A DNA stretch of 64,000 nucleotides from Neohoeflea coraliihabitans (GCF_019334345.1 NZ_JAHWQX010000003.1:186001-250000), one strand, 5' to 3'. Counted from the stretch's first letter, positions 8,915 to 17,061 are shown. Numbers and translations: made by a program. The notes: generated by a model from the sequence alone, not told the origin.

Positions 8915-9745
8915 TCAGCGCTTGAGATGCCGGGTGAGGCGGTTTTCGAGCACGACCCAGATGTTGCGCAGCATCTCGACGATGACGAGGTAGAACACGG
9001 CTGCCCAGATGTAGGTCTGGAAATCGAAGGTGCGCGAGAAGGCGCGGCGGGTCTCGCCCATCAGGTCGAAGACCGTGACGATCGAGACGATGGCGGAGGC
9101 CTTGATCATCAGGATGATCTCGTTGCCATAAGGCCTGAGGGCGACGATCATCGCCTGCGGCAGGATGATCTTGCGGAAGGTGTGAAAGCGGTTGAGGCCG
9201 AGGGCCTTGGCGCCCTCGAACTGGCCGCGCGGTATGCTTTCGATGGCGCCGCGCAGAATTTCCGCCTGGTAGGCCGCCGTATTCAGCGAAAACGCGAACA
9301 GGGCGCAGTTCCAGGCGTCGCGGAAGATCGTCCACAGGCCGATGGCTTCCAGTTCGCTGCGGAAGGAGCCGAAACCGTAATAGATGAGAAAGAGCTGGGC
9401 GATCAGCGGCGTGCCGCGGAAGAAGTAGACATAGGCATAGGCGAAGGCCGACAGGACGCGGTTTTGGCTCATGCGGCCGTAGCAGACCGGGATCGAGATG
9501 ATGGCGCCGAGCAGGATGCAGATGACCACCAATTCGATCGTCACCCACAGGCCGGACAGGTATTTCGGTCCGTAAAGGGCAATCTTGTCGATGTCCCAGG
9601 CGCCGATCAGCCAGGCGGCGAGGGCGACGCCGGCCAAGAACCAGGCGGCCACGAGTACCCATCCGATGATTTTGGCCGGCGTGACGCGGCCTTTGGTTTC
9701 GGGCGGCGGCGGCGCCGGCGGCAACAGTTCGGTGACATGGCTCAT
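8915..9745 (-). CDS. Polar amino acid ABC transporter permease (HisM/ArtM-like)
   Basis: This 276-residue inner-membrane protein has a proline-rich cytoplasmic N-terminus, about five or six hydrophobic segments and the permease EAA loop in YQAEILRGAIESIPRGQFEGAKALG, which docks on the ATPase. It belongs to the HisMQ group that takes up basic or other polar amino acids. Its start codon overlaps the last base of the HisQ-like gene stop codon at 9745, so the two are translationally coupled. The next gene on this strand is a methyltransferase rather than the expected HisP-like ATPase. Confidence 0.88.
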   Translation of the reverse strand: MSHVTELLPPAPPPPETKGRVTPAKIIGWVLVAAWFLAGVALAAWLIGAWDIDKIALYGPKYLSGLWVTIELVVICILLGAIISIPVCYGRMSQNRVLSAFAYAYVYFFRGTPLIAQLFLIYYGFGSFRSELEAIGLWTIFRDAWNCALFAFSLNTAAYQAEILRGAIESIPRGQFEGAKALGLNRFHTFRKIILPQAMIVALRPYGNEIILMIKASAIVSIVTVFDLMGETRRAFSRTFDFQTYIWAAVFYLVIVEMLRNIWVVLENRLTRHLKR

Positions 9746-10542
9746 CAGCGCTGCTCCGCCCGCTTGTAGCGATTTTCAAGATGGCTGGTGACGAGCGAGG
9801 ACAGCATGGCGAGGGCAAGATAGAGCAGGCAGGCAATGCCGAAAAAGAAGAACGGTTCCTTGGTGATGCGCGCGGCAATGCCGGTCTGGCGCAGCGTGTC
9901 GGACAGGCCGATGACCGAGATCAATGCCGTGTCCTTGAGGAGATTCATCCACAGATTGCCGAGTCCGGGCAGGGCGATGCGGATCAGTTGTGGCAGGATG
10001 ATCAGCCGCATGACGGTGCGTGAGCGCAAGCCAAGCGCGGCTGCCCCCTCATACTGACCCGCGGGGATGGCCTTGAAGGCGGAGGCCAGCACTTCGGAGG
10101 CGAAGGCGGAGAAGACCAGCGCCAAGGCAATGAGACCGGCGAAGAAGGCGTTGATCTCGAAGGTCGCATCGATGCCGAGGGCGACGGCAAGCTGCTGCAG
10201 GCCGATCTGCAGGCCGTAAAAGATCAGAAAGATGGTCAGAAGTTCCGGCAGGCCGCGGAAGATGGTGGTGTAGATGTTGGCGGCTAGGCGCAGGGAAGGA
10301 GCGGCGCTGATCTTGGCAAGCGCCAGAAAGAAGCCGAGCGTCAGCCCGACGGGCAGGGTGGCGAGCGACAGGGTGACCGTGATGAAGAAGCCGGACGCGA
10401 TCTCGTCGCCCCAACCTTCGGCGCCGCAGGCGAGAAGCGACGCATCGGGCAGCAATTGCAGCAGACCGATCGGCCCGCATAGCGGATCGAAGGAAGACAG
10501 AACCGAAGCTGCCACCAGCGGCGGCGCCGTCGGGTCAGGCAT
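9745..10542 (-). CDS. Polar amino acid ABC transporter permease (HisQ-like)
   Basis: This 265-residue permease pairs with the HisM-like protein downstream. It has several transmembrane segments and the EAA loop FASEVLASAFKAIPAGQYEGAAALGL. The N-terminal 35 residues before the first permease helix (SLATLPVGLTLGFFLALAKIS) are longer than usual and contain one extra hydrophobic stretch. It is the second gene of the importer operon; between it and the binding-protein gene lies a 12-bp perfect hairpin that probably lowers permease expression relative to the binding protein. Confidence 0.87.
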   Translation of the reverse strand: MPDPTAPPLVAASVLSSFDPLCGPIGLLQLLPDASLLACGAEGWGDEIASGFFITVTLSLATLPVGLTLGFFLALAKISAAPSLRLAANIYTTIFRGLPELLTIFLIFYGLQIGLQQLAVALGIDATFEINAFFAGLIALALVFSAFASEVLASAFKAIPAGQYEGAAALGLRSRTVMRLIILPQLIRIALPGLGNLWMNLLKDTALISVIGLSDTLRQTGIAARITKEPFFFFGIACLLYLALAMLSSLVTSHLENRYKRAEQR

Positions 10543-10582
10543 TGAGTCCCCACAAGTCTGCCGGACGACCCGGCCTTTCCAG

Positions 10583-10610
10583 ACCGGGCGGCGAAAAATC
10601 GCCGCCCGGT
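10583..10610. promoter_or_regulatory. Intercistronic hairpin between binding-protein and permease genes
   Basis: A perfect 12-bp inverted repeat (ACCGGGCGGCGA / TCGCCGCCCGGT) encloses a four-base AAAA loop on the plus strand. No T-run follows in the direction of transcription (minus strand), so it is unlikely to be a full Rho-independent terminator. Its position, after the binding-protein gene and before the permeases, matches the 3' stabilising or partially attenuating stem-loops of other ABC importer operons such as malE-malF, which raise binding-protein yield over permease yield. Function here is inferred. Confidence 0.6.
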
Positions 10611-10658
10611 GGTGTGACGATGCGCGAGGCAGGCGCCGCGCGTTGCTGTGCGCTCAGC

Positions 10659-11453
10659 TTATTCGCCGTAAACGTCGAAGTCGAAATATTTGTCGTTGAT
10701 TTCCTTGTATTTGCCGTTCTGGCGCAGCGCGGCGATCGCTGCGTTGAAGGACTCGCGCAATTCATCTTCGCCCTTGCGCAGCGCAATGCCGGCGCCTTCA
10801 CCGTTGATCTCGAGGTCCGGCGTCAGGGTGCCGAGGATCTTGCAGCAGGATCCCTCATCGGAATTGACCCATTCGCTGAGCACCACGACATCGTCGATGA
10901 CAGCATCGACACGGCCGGATTCCAGGTCGAGCTTGTACTCGTCGGCGGTCGGATAGAGCTTCAACTCGGCCGAAGGCAGCTTGGCTTCGGCGTAGTTGGA
11001 GTGGGTGGTCGACGACTGGGCGCCGAGCAGCTTGCCGTCAAGCGCCGCATCGGAGGCTTCGCTGATGTCCGAGTCCTTGGCGACAGCGATGGCCGGCGGC
11101 GTGTTGTAGTATTTCTCCGTGAAGTCGACTTTTTCCTTGCGCTCTTCGGTAATCGACATCGAGGCGATGATGGCATCATATTTGCCGGCGATCAGGGCCG
11201 GGATCATGCCGTCCCAATCCTGGGTGACGAAAGTGCACTCGGCATTCATCTCCTCGCACAACGCCTTGGCGATATCGATGTCGAAACCGGTCAGAGTTCC
11301 GTCGGATTCCAGGGTATTGAAGGGCGGGTAGGCGCCTTCCGTGCCGATGGTGATCTGCTTCAGGCCGTCCTGGGCCATGCCCTGCGTGGCGCCAAACGCC
11401 AGAACAAGAGCCAGTGCCGAAACGGCGGTGGTGATCGTTTTTGACAGTTGCAT
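10659..11453 (-). CDS. Amino acid ABC transporter substrate-binding protein
   Basis: The 264-residue protein has a signal peptide (residues 1-27, cleavage after GMAQ) and a type II periplasmic binding fold of the SBP_bac_3 family: ITIGTEGAYPPFN, the FDIDIAKALCEEM segment, SITEERKEKVDFTEKYY and DAVIDDVVVLSEW. The Thr-Glu-Gly-Ala-Tyr-Pro-Pro-Phe pattern and Asp at the end of the first lobe fit lysine/arginine/ornithine or related opine-binding proteins, but ligand specificity cannot be fixed. It is the first gene of the importer operon and is followed by a hairpin before the permeases. The 190-base upstream region contains a long dyad (11525-11556). Confidence 0.88.
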   Translation of the reverse strand: MQLSKTITTAVSALALVLAFGATQGMAQDGLKQITIGTEGAYPPFNTLESDGTLTGFDIDIAKALCEEMNAECTFVTQDWDGMIPALIAGKYDAIIASMSITEERKEKVDFTEKYYNTPPAIAVAKDSDISEASDAALDGKLLGAQSSTTHSNYAEAKLPSAELKLYPTADEYKLDLESGRVDAVIDDVVVLSEWVNSDEGSCCKILGTLTPDLEINGEGAGIALRKGEDELRESFNAAIAALRQNGKYKEINDKYFDFDVYGE

Positions 11454-11524
11454 TGATTTCCCCTCAGTTCAGATTTGCAGCCCGAGGCTGCGTGTTGGTC
11501 GATGTGGATGATCCCAAACGGGAC

Positions 11525-11556
11525 GACGAAAACGGGAATATTCCCACTGTTTCGTC
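11525..11556. promoter_or_regulatory. Candidate operator: nested dyad upstream of the amino acid importer
   Basis: The core GGGAATATTCCC (11534-11545) is a perfect 12-bp palindrome. Arms GACGAAA (11525-11531) and TTTCGTC (11550-11556) flank it, giving a near-symmetric 32-bp dyad. It lies about 70-100 bases upstream of the binding-protein start, where an activator or repressor of the importer could bind. A small GCAGCC/GGCTGC hairpin at about 11478-11492 lies in the predicted leader. No adjacent regulator gene is present. The assignment rests only on symmetry and position. Confidence 0.4.
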
Positions 11557-11643
11557 GAGAAAAGCAATTGCGAATTTCACCGTGGATGCGCAATTATATT
11601 AGCCATTACAATGACGTAACGGCACCTGCCGGCGAAGGTTTGA

Positions 11644-12312
11644 TCAGCGATTTGCGAGAATCCGCTCGGCGGTCTCGAGATCTTCCGGCCGGTTGATATT
11701 GAAGAATGGATCGGCCCTATTGGCGAAGGGAAACTCGACCGTCGCGCAGGCAATACGATCGAGGAAGGCACGAATGCTGAGATCTGCCGCGCTGTGCAGG
11801 TGATTTTCAAGAAGCGGGGCAAGCGTGACGGGCCAGAGGCCGCAGAGAGGGTGAGTGCGGCCGCCGGAAGCCGCGACGGCAGCGCAGCCAGGCGATGTAC
11901 AAGCCGCGGCAAGCCGTTCGACAAGATCGCGCGGCAGGAAGGGGCAATCGGCGGGAGCCGTGGCGAGATGCGTGATTTGCGGTTGCCCCGCGGCCCAGTC
12001 GAGCATGGTGGCGATGCCGCGCAGCGGACCGGCCCCGGGTCCGGGCCGATCGGCGATGACGGGCACGGCCATGCCGGCAAAGCGGTCCGGGTCGCCATTG
12101 GCGTTGATGGCCACCAGGCGCGCCTGCGGCTGCATCCGTGCGACGACATGTTCGATCAGGGGACGGCCGGCGAGCAGGCGCATCGGCTTGTCGCGCCCCT
12201 CGGCACTGGTCCCCATGCGCCGGCCCGCACCGCCGGCAATGATCGCAGCGGCGATGGCGGCGCCGGGCGGCGGGTTTACGGCCTGATCATGCGGGCGATT
12301 GCGCGCGGTCAT
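11644..12312 (-). CDS. mobA: Molybdenum cofactor guanylyltransferase
   Basis: The chosen ATG at 12312 gives 222 residues. MobA links GMP from GTP to molybdopterin to make the bis-MGD cofactor of DMSO-reductase family enzymes. The nucleotide-binding signature AIIAGGAGRRMG lies near residues 24-34 with DKPMRLLAGRPLIEHV after it; APADCPFLP carries the acidic residue for metal. The protein is cytoplasmic. Its ATG overlaps the stop of the MFS gene (12309-13544) in an ATGA arrangement, so it is translationally coupled to an exporter, an unusual partner. The frame stays open further upstream within the MFS gene, but those residues are a shadow. Confidence 0.9.
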   Translation of the reverse strand: MTARNRPHDQAVNPPPGAAIAAAIIAGGAGRRMGTSAEGRDKPMRLLAGRPLIEHVVARMQPQARLVAINANGDPDRFAGMAVPVIADRPGPGAGPLRGIATMLDWAAGQPQITHLATAPADCPFLPRDLVERLAAACTSPGCAAVAASGGRTHPLCGLWPVTLAPLLENHLHSAADLSIRAFLDRIACATVEFPFANRADPFFNINRPEDLETAERILANR

Positions 12313-13544
12313 TGGACGCTGCCGCGCGGCGTATCCAGACCGCTTGCGATGCGCCGCTCGATGCGTCCGGTATAGTGCGCGGCGGCAATGGCGAACAGGG
12401 TCGTTGCCACCATGATCAAGAGAAGCGGCAGCAGGCTGCTGTCGGCATCGAGCAGCATCCCGACCCAGGACGCGAGGATGGCGCCGCCGCCGATCATCAT
12501 CGTGCCACCAAGTCCGGATGCCGAGCCGGCCAGATGCGGACGAACGCTGACGATGCCGGCATTGGCGCCCGGCATTGTCATGCCGTTGCCGACGCCGAGC
12601 AGAAAGGTCGGTCCGAAAAAGGCGAGCGGCGAAATCCAGCCGGCGCTGTAGAACAACAGTGGCAGCAGCGTTGCGATGATGGAGACGAAACAGCCGAGCA
12701 CCATGATGCGCGTGATGCCAAGGCGCCGGGCGTATCGGCCGGACAGGAAATTGCCGAGGATGTAGCCGAGCGCGATCAGGGCGAACCACAGGCCGATGGC
12801 CTGGGGCTGCAGGCCGAGCACGGTGCTTGCGGCGTAGGGCGCGCCGCCGAGAAAGGAATAGAATGTGCCGGCGGTGAAGGTTGACGTCAGCGCATAGCCC
12901 CAGAACCGCCGCGAGCCCAGCAATTCGGGATAGGCCGCAATTTGCTGCCTCAGATTGGTGGATCGGTGGGTATTGGTTTCGCCGACATCGTGGTGGCAGA
13001 GAGCGAAAACCGCGATCCCGTAGACCAGGGCAAAGATGAAGGTCGCCTGCCAGCCGAAAAGACCGGCGAGAAAGCCGCCAAGCGCCGGCGCAAGCATCGG
13101 GACGACGGCCATGCCCATGGTGACATAGCCAATGCGCGCCGCGGCTTCATCCATATCAACGACATCGCGGATCATGGCCCGCGGCAGGATCAATCCGGCG
13201 ACCGCCGTGGCCTGCAGCATGCGCGCTGCAAGAAACATCTCGATGGTCGGAGAGATCAGCAAAAAGATGGTGGCAAGAATGAAGATCGCCAGGCTGCAGA
13301 GCAGCACCGGGCGCCGGCCGTAGCGATCCGACAGCGGCCCGATGAACAGTTGCAGGATCCCGGTGGCGGCGAGATAGCCCGAGACAATCAGCTGCACGAG
13401 CCCGTAATCGGCGCGAAAATGCTCGGCGATGGCGGGAAGGGCAGGCAGGAAAATGTTGAGATTGAGCGCGGCAAGCCCGGTGACAAGAACCAGGGTCATC
13501 AAATGGGGCGGAGTGCGGGGCAACGCTGTATCGGGGCGAGACAT
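12309..13544 (-). CDS. Bcr/CflA-type MFS multidrug transporter
   Basis: The 411-residue protein has the 12-helix major facilitator pattern with the motif A loop GPLSDRYGRRPV between helices 2 and 3, and the N-terminal LNIFLPALPAIAEHF typical of the Bcr/CflA drug-resistance group. It is an inner-membrane proton antiporter exporting drugs or metabolites; the substrate is unknown. The stop codon overlaps the mobA start by ATGA. Upstream lies a 170-base region shared with the divergent small Cys-rich gene; no regulator is adjacent. Confidence 0.87.
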   Translation of the reverse strand: MSRPDTALPRTPPHLMTLVLVTGLAALNLNIFLPALPAIAEHFRADYGLVQLIVSGYLAATGILQLFIGPLSDRYGRRPVLLCSLAIFILATIFLLISPTIEMFLAARMLQATAVAGLILPRAMIRDVVDMDEAAARIGYVTMGMAVVPMLAPALGGFLAGLFGWQATFIFALVYGIAVFALCHHDVGETNTHRSTNLRQQIAAYPELLGSRRFWGYALTSTFTAGTFYSFLGGAPYAASTVLGLQPQAIGLWFALIALGYILGNFLSGRYARRLGITRIMVLGCFVSIIATLLPLLFYSAGWISPLAFFGPTFLLGVGNGMTMPGANAGIVSVRPHLAGSASGLGGTMMIGGGAILASWVGMLLDADSSLLPLLLIMVATTLFAIAAAHYTGRIERRIASGLDTPRGSVQ

Positions 13545-13714
13545 GCACCTACCTAAGTGATTTCAATCGTCTTGTGCAATTTCCTCACACCGAACCAAGC
13601 AAATTGAGGAGCATTCTAGCTATTCGGCAACCGGATTCTTAACCGGTCGGATGGCATCTTCATCGGCATCCATTCTCAGGCGCTTTGGCAAACTCAGACA
13701 CACAGGAGGCAGGA

Positions 13715-13936
13715 ATGAGCGACACGGCGACTCCCCAGACCTGTCCCTTCTGTGCGGCCCTGTGGGGGACGTGCGAGCATTATGACGTGCTCGCCGAATG
13801 GGAAGAAAGCGCTGCCGCAATGGAAGGCGGCGAGGCCCAGCTGGGCCCGCAGCGCCGGTCGCACATGCGCGCTGACAGGCGGGCAATGCCGCTTGCCGTA
13901 GCGGGGCCAGACCCTTCTTCCGCCCTCTCCGACTAA
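13715..13936 (+). CDS. Small Cys-rich hypothetical protein, possible zinc knuckle
   Basis: The ATG at 13715 follows an AGGAGG-type ribosome site and gives 73 residues. The N-terminal part contains C-X2-C-X6-C-X-H (CPFCAALWGTCEH), which could hold a zinc ion; the remainder is acidic, then basic, with no further recognisable fold. An in-frame codon at 13685 would add ten unremarkable residues. The gene is convergent with the EamA transporter gene and their stop codons overlap by about three bases. I do not recognise a named family. The strong ribosome site and the ordered Cys/His spacing favour a real gene. Confidence 0.55.
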   Translation: MSDTATPQTCPFCAALWGTCEHYDVLAEWEESAAAMEGGEAQLGPQRRSHMRADRRAMPLAVAGPDPSSALSD

Positions 13937-14847
13937 GGGGTATGCCGGACCGGCGATTCGGCGGCGACGCTGCCGGCGTCGGCACGCACGTGCTCGCGGT
14001 ACAGCGTGTACAGGCCCGAAGCGATGATGATCGTGCCGCCGATGATCATGAACAGGTCCGGCACGTCGCCGAAGAAGATGAATCCGAGAATGACGGCATA
14101 AAGGAAGCCGGTGTAGCGGAACGGGGCGACGGCCGAGATGTCGCCGACCCGCATCGACAGGATGATGAAGTGATAGCCGAACAGCAGCGAACCGGCGGCG
14201 AGGGCCAGAAGCGCCACGGTGGCGATATCGAGGGCGATCCAGTTGCCGGCGAAGGGCGGATCGATCAGCAGGCCGCCCAGCGCCACGAAGGGCGAAGTGA
14301 CCACCGAAATGAACAGGGGCGGGATGGAGCTGTCGAGCTTGCGCGTGGCGATGTCGCGTGAGGCGGCAAAGAGCACGGTGCCGACGATCAGCAGCGCATA
14401 GGGGGAAAATCCCTCGAGACCGGGACGGACGATGATCAGGACCCCGAGGAAGCCGGCGGCGATCGCGCTCCAGCGTCGCCAGCCGACCGGCTCGTTGAGA
14501 AACAAGGCCGCCCCCATGGTCACGGCAAGGGGCAGCGCCATCAGGATCGCGGTGGCGGTGCCGATCGGGATCTGGGCCAGTCCGGTCAGGAAGGTCAGCG
14601 TGCCGCCGACCTCGCCGATGACGCGCAGGGCGAACCAGGGCGAGAGGGAAAGACGCAGCGGTCGCATTGCCCTGCGATGGCGGGCCAGCAGATAGATCAG
14701 CAGCGAGGCGATGACGCCGCGCACAAAGATGATCTGGCCCATCTCCATGTCGGCCGACATCGCCTTGACGAGGGTATCATTGAACGTGAAGCCGAACAGG
14801 GCGAGCGACATGAAAAGCGCGCCGCGTTGATTGGAAGTAAGGGGCAT
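13933..14847 (-). CDS. EamA-family DMT transporter
   Basis: The chosen ATG at 14847 (MPLTSNQRG) gives 304 residues; the longer frame to 14922 adds a charged, non-conserved leader. The protein has ten hydrophobic segments in two EamA repeats (about 10-135 and 150-290), with AILMALPLAVTMGAALFLNEPVGW ending the first repeat and FIFFGDVPDLF in the second. DMT exporters move amino acids, nucleosides or other metabolites across the inner membrane, and the substrate cannot be predicted. It lies just downstream of moaA on the same strand, about 100 bases away. Confidence 0.87.
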   Translation of the reverse strand: MPLTSNQRGALFMSLALFGFTFNDTLVKAMSADMEMGQIIFVRGVIASLLIYLLARHRRAMRPLRLSLSPWFALRVIGEVGGTLTFLTGLAQIPIGTATAILMALPLAVTMGAALFLNEPVGWRRWSAIAAGFLGVLIIVRPGLEGFSPYALLIVGTVLFAASRDIATRKLDSSIPPLFISVVTSPFVALGGLLIDPPFAGNWIALDIATVALLALAAGSLLFGYHFIILSMRVGDISAVAPFRYTGFLYAVILGFIFFGDVPDLFMIIGGTIIIASGLYTLYREHVRADAGSVAAESPVRHTP

Positions 14848-14945
14848 GGGACGATCCGAAACTGAACGGCGTTGGCACGCGGCCCGCCAAAGGCAAATAT
14901 CTGGCGCTCTTACGCCGCGCATGCAGCCGAAAAATCGCGCCGGGC

Positions 14946-15965
14946 TCAGCCGCCGGTAACACTCATATGGCGTTTGACCGCCGGCTGCGAGCGGCCGCGC
15001 TCGATGATGAAATCATGACCCTTGGGCTTGCGCCCGATGGCTTCGTCGATGGCATCTGACAGCGGACCGGGGGCATCGGAGGCGCGCAACGGGGCGCGCA
15101 GGTCCGCCTCGTCATCCTGCCCGAGGCACATGTACAGCCGGCCGGTGCAGGTCAGACGCACGCGGTTGCAGCTCTCGCAGAAATTATGGGTCAGCGGCGT
15201 GATGAAGCCGAGACGCCCGCCGGTTTCAGCCACCTGCACATAGCGCGCCGGGCCACCGGTCTTGTAGGGGATGTCGGTCAGCGTGAACCGCTCGGACAGA
15301 TCGGCGCGAACCTTGGACAACGGCAAATAGCGGTCGGTGCGATCTTCCTCGATCTCCCCCATCGGCATCGTCTCGATCAGCGTCAGATCCATCCCCTCGC
15401 CGTGAGCCCATTCAAGCATCGAGGTGATTTCGTGCTCGTTGAAGTCCTTCAGTGCGACGGCGTTGATCTTAACCTGAAGCCCGGCATCGCGGGCGGCGGC
15501 GATACCGCCAAGCACGCGGTCGAGATCGCCCCAGCGGGTGATGGTGCGGAACTTTTCGGGGTCAAGCGTGTCGAGCGAGACATTGATGCGCCGGACACCG
15601 CACTCGAAGAGCTCCGGCGCGAAGCGGGCCAGTTGCGAGCCATTCGTGGTCAGGGTCAATTCGTCGAGCGCACCACTGTCGAGGTGGCGCCCAAGCTGGC
15701 GTATCAGTTGCATGATGTTCTTGCGCACCAACGGCTCACCGCCGGTCAGCCGCAATTTACGCACGCCCTTGGCGATGAAAGCGGAGCAGACGCGGTCGAG
15801 TTCCTCGAGCGTGAGCAGGTCCTTCTTCGGCAGGAAGGTCATGTGCTCGGCCATGCAATAGGTGCAGCGGAAATCGCAGCGGTCCGTGACCGAGACCCGC
15901 AGATAGGTCACGGCGCGCCCGAAGGGATCGATCATGGCCGGCAATGGCGTTGAAGTGTGCAGCAT
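14946..15965 (-). CDS. moaA: GTP 3',8-cyclase, molybdenum cofactor biosynthesis protein A
   Basis: The 339-residue radical SAM enzyme makes 3',8-cyclo-GTP, the first step of molybdopterin synthesis. The N-terminal cluster motif is C30-X3-C34-X2-C37 ([12 protein letters not shown]), and the second [4Fe-4S] site is the C-terminal [18 protein letters not shown]. The C-terminal Gly-Gly needed for activity is present (SVTGG). ATG 15965 has an AGAGG ribosome site, and the shorter MIDPFGR start (15935) is also possible. The gene is monocistronic or leads into the EamA gene, and diverges from the DUF971 gene at 16114. Confidence 0.95.
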   Translation of the reverse strand: MLHTSTPLPAMIDPFGRAVTYLRVSVTDRCDFRCTYCMAEHMTFLPKKDLLTLEELDRVCSAFIAKGVRKLRLTGGEPLVRKNIMQLIRQLGRHLDSGALDELTLTTNGSQLARFAPELFECGVRRINVSLDTLDPEKFRTITRWGDLDRVLGGIAAARDAGLQVKINAVALKDFNEHEITSMLEWAHGEGMDLTLIETMPMGEIEEDRTDRYLPLSKVRADLSERFTLTDIPYKTGGPARYVQVAETGGRLGFITPLTHNFCESCNRVRLTCTGRLYMCLGQDDEADLRAPLRASDAPGPLSDAIDEAIGRKPKGHDFIIERGRSQPAVKRHMSVTGG

Positions 15966-16113
15966 CAGGCCTCTATCTCACGGAACGTGGTACAAAACAA
16001 TGTCGAGACGATTGGGGGCAATTTCAAGCCGTTGCCGCCAAGTCCCCGCGCATCGGCGCTTGCCGTTGCTGTGCCAGACAACATAGAACGCTCATGCAGC
16101 GGGAGATATTGCA

Positions 16114-16479
16114 ATGCGGCACGAAGACGCCTGGCCGACAGAATTGAAGGTCACGAACACGGGGACAAACCTCGCCGTGGCATTTGATGATGGACGGCGC
16201 TATGAGCTGCCGGCGGAACTGTTGCGGGTGCGCTCACCTTCGGCCGAGGTGCAGGGGCACGGGCCGGGGCAGCGTGTGACGGTGCCGGGCAAGCGCAACG
16301 TGGCCATTTCGGATGTGGTGCCGGTTGGCCATTATGCCGTCCGGCTTGTTTTCGATGACGGCCACGACAGCGGCATCTTCACCTGGGCGTTTCTCAGCGA
16401 GATCGGCGAAACCCAGGATGATGTCTGGCAGGGCTACCTCACCGAACTGACGGAAAAGGGCCTGCGCCGCGAGCCATAG
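16114..16479 (+). CDS. DUF971 / gamma-butyrobetaine hydroxylase-like N-terminal domain protein
   Basis: The 121-residue protein is a single DUF971 domain: WPTELKVTNTGTNLAVAFDDGRRYELPAELLR, then a P-G-K-R-N-V-A-I-S-D-V-V-PVGHYAVRLVFDDGHDSGIFTWAFL core. Family members are small beta-rich domains, found alone or fused to Fe-S carrier (Mrp/ApbC) and dioxygenase proteins, and thought to take part in iron-sulfur or metal handling. Standing beside moaA, an Fe-S enzyme gene, it may support cofactor assembly, but this is inference. The His of GHDSGIF and Cys-free sequence give no independent metal site. Confidence 0.85.
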   Translation: MRHEDAWPTELKVTNTGTNLAVAFDDGRRYELPAELLRVRSPSAEVQGHGPGQRVTVPGKRNVAISDVVPVGHYAVRLVFDDGHDSGIFTWAFLSEIGETQDDVWQGYLTELTEKGLRREP

Positions 16480-16529
16480 TCCGGCAGCAGGCCTTGCCAA
16501 GGGAACAGGATGCGCGGCTTTCGGCGGCG

Positions 16530-17015
16530 CTAAGCCTGATTGGCTTCGCCACCGTCATCGTCATTGCCCTGGGTCAGGGCGGCAATCAGGCGCTGCATGA
16601 CGTCGCCGACGAGATCACACTCCTCGATCGATGCCGTTGCCATCGACCGTTCGATCACCGCCGTCTGGATGGCCAGGGCTTCCTCGGTCAGCGAGCGGCC
16701 GGCAGGGGTCAGAGCGAGCCGCAGAACACGCCGGTCGGCGGGATCAATGGCGCGCGCGACAAGACCGCGCTGTTCGAGCTGCGGCAGCAGCATCGAGAGA
16801 TTCGAGCGCCCGACCAGCAATTTGTGCGCAAGCTCCTGCTGCGAGATGTCGGGATGGCGATAGATGTTTGCCAGGATGTCGAGATGCGGCGGCTTGAGAT
16901 CCAGCCCCTGCAGGGCGCGCGCCAGGGTCAGACCCATGACCTGACAGGCACGGGCGACCGCCACCCAGTTGCGAAACCTCGGATTGTCCCAGGGGAGGGC
17001 TTGATTTTTGTTCAT
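16530..17015 (-). CDS. MarR family transcriptional regulator
   Basis: The 161-residue protein has the winged-helix pattern of MarR regulators: LDILANIYRHPDISQQELAHKLLVGRSNLSMLLPQLEQRGLVARAIDPADRRVLRLALTPAGRSL, in which SQQELAHKL is helix 2, SNLSMLLPQL the recognition helix and DPADRRV the wing. It is dimeric, DNA-binding and usually relieved by a phenolic or lipophilic ligand. It diverges from the alpha/beta-hydrolase gene, and the 46-base gap carries repeated half-sites (17009-17045), so it most likely represses itself and the hydrolase. Confidence 0.87.
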   Translation of the reverse strand: MNKNQALPWDNPRFRNWVAVARACQVMGLTLARALQGLDLKPPHLDILANIYRHPDISQQELAHKLLVGRSNLSMLLPQLEQRGLVARAIDPADRRVLRLALTPAGRSLTEEALAIQTAVIERSMATASIEECDLVGDVMQRLIAALTQGNDDDGGEANQA

Positions 17016-17045
17016 GGTTGTACAATCATCTGTTCATGGTTGAAC
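17009..17045. promoter_or_regulatory. Candidate MarR operator pair in the marR/hydrolase divergent region
   Basis: The 12-mer TGTTCATGGTTG occurs at 17009-17020 and again at 17031-17042, 22 bases apart, about two helical turns. Within and around these copies lie the palindromes TTGTACAA (17018-17025) and GTTCATGGTTGAAC (17032-17045, arms GTTCA/TGAAC). The first copy covers the start codon of the marR gene, so binding there would block the regulator's own translation start or early transcription. The arrangement suits two MarR dimers on one face of the DNA. Seen directly; binding is inferred. Confidence 0.5.
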
Positions 17046-17061
17046 TTATAGGATCTGTACG

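Noticed and set aside
10583-10610. Rho-independent terminator
   Set aside because: No T-run follows in the transcribed direction, and the downstream permease genes have no other evident promoter.
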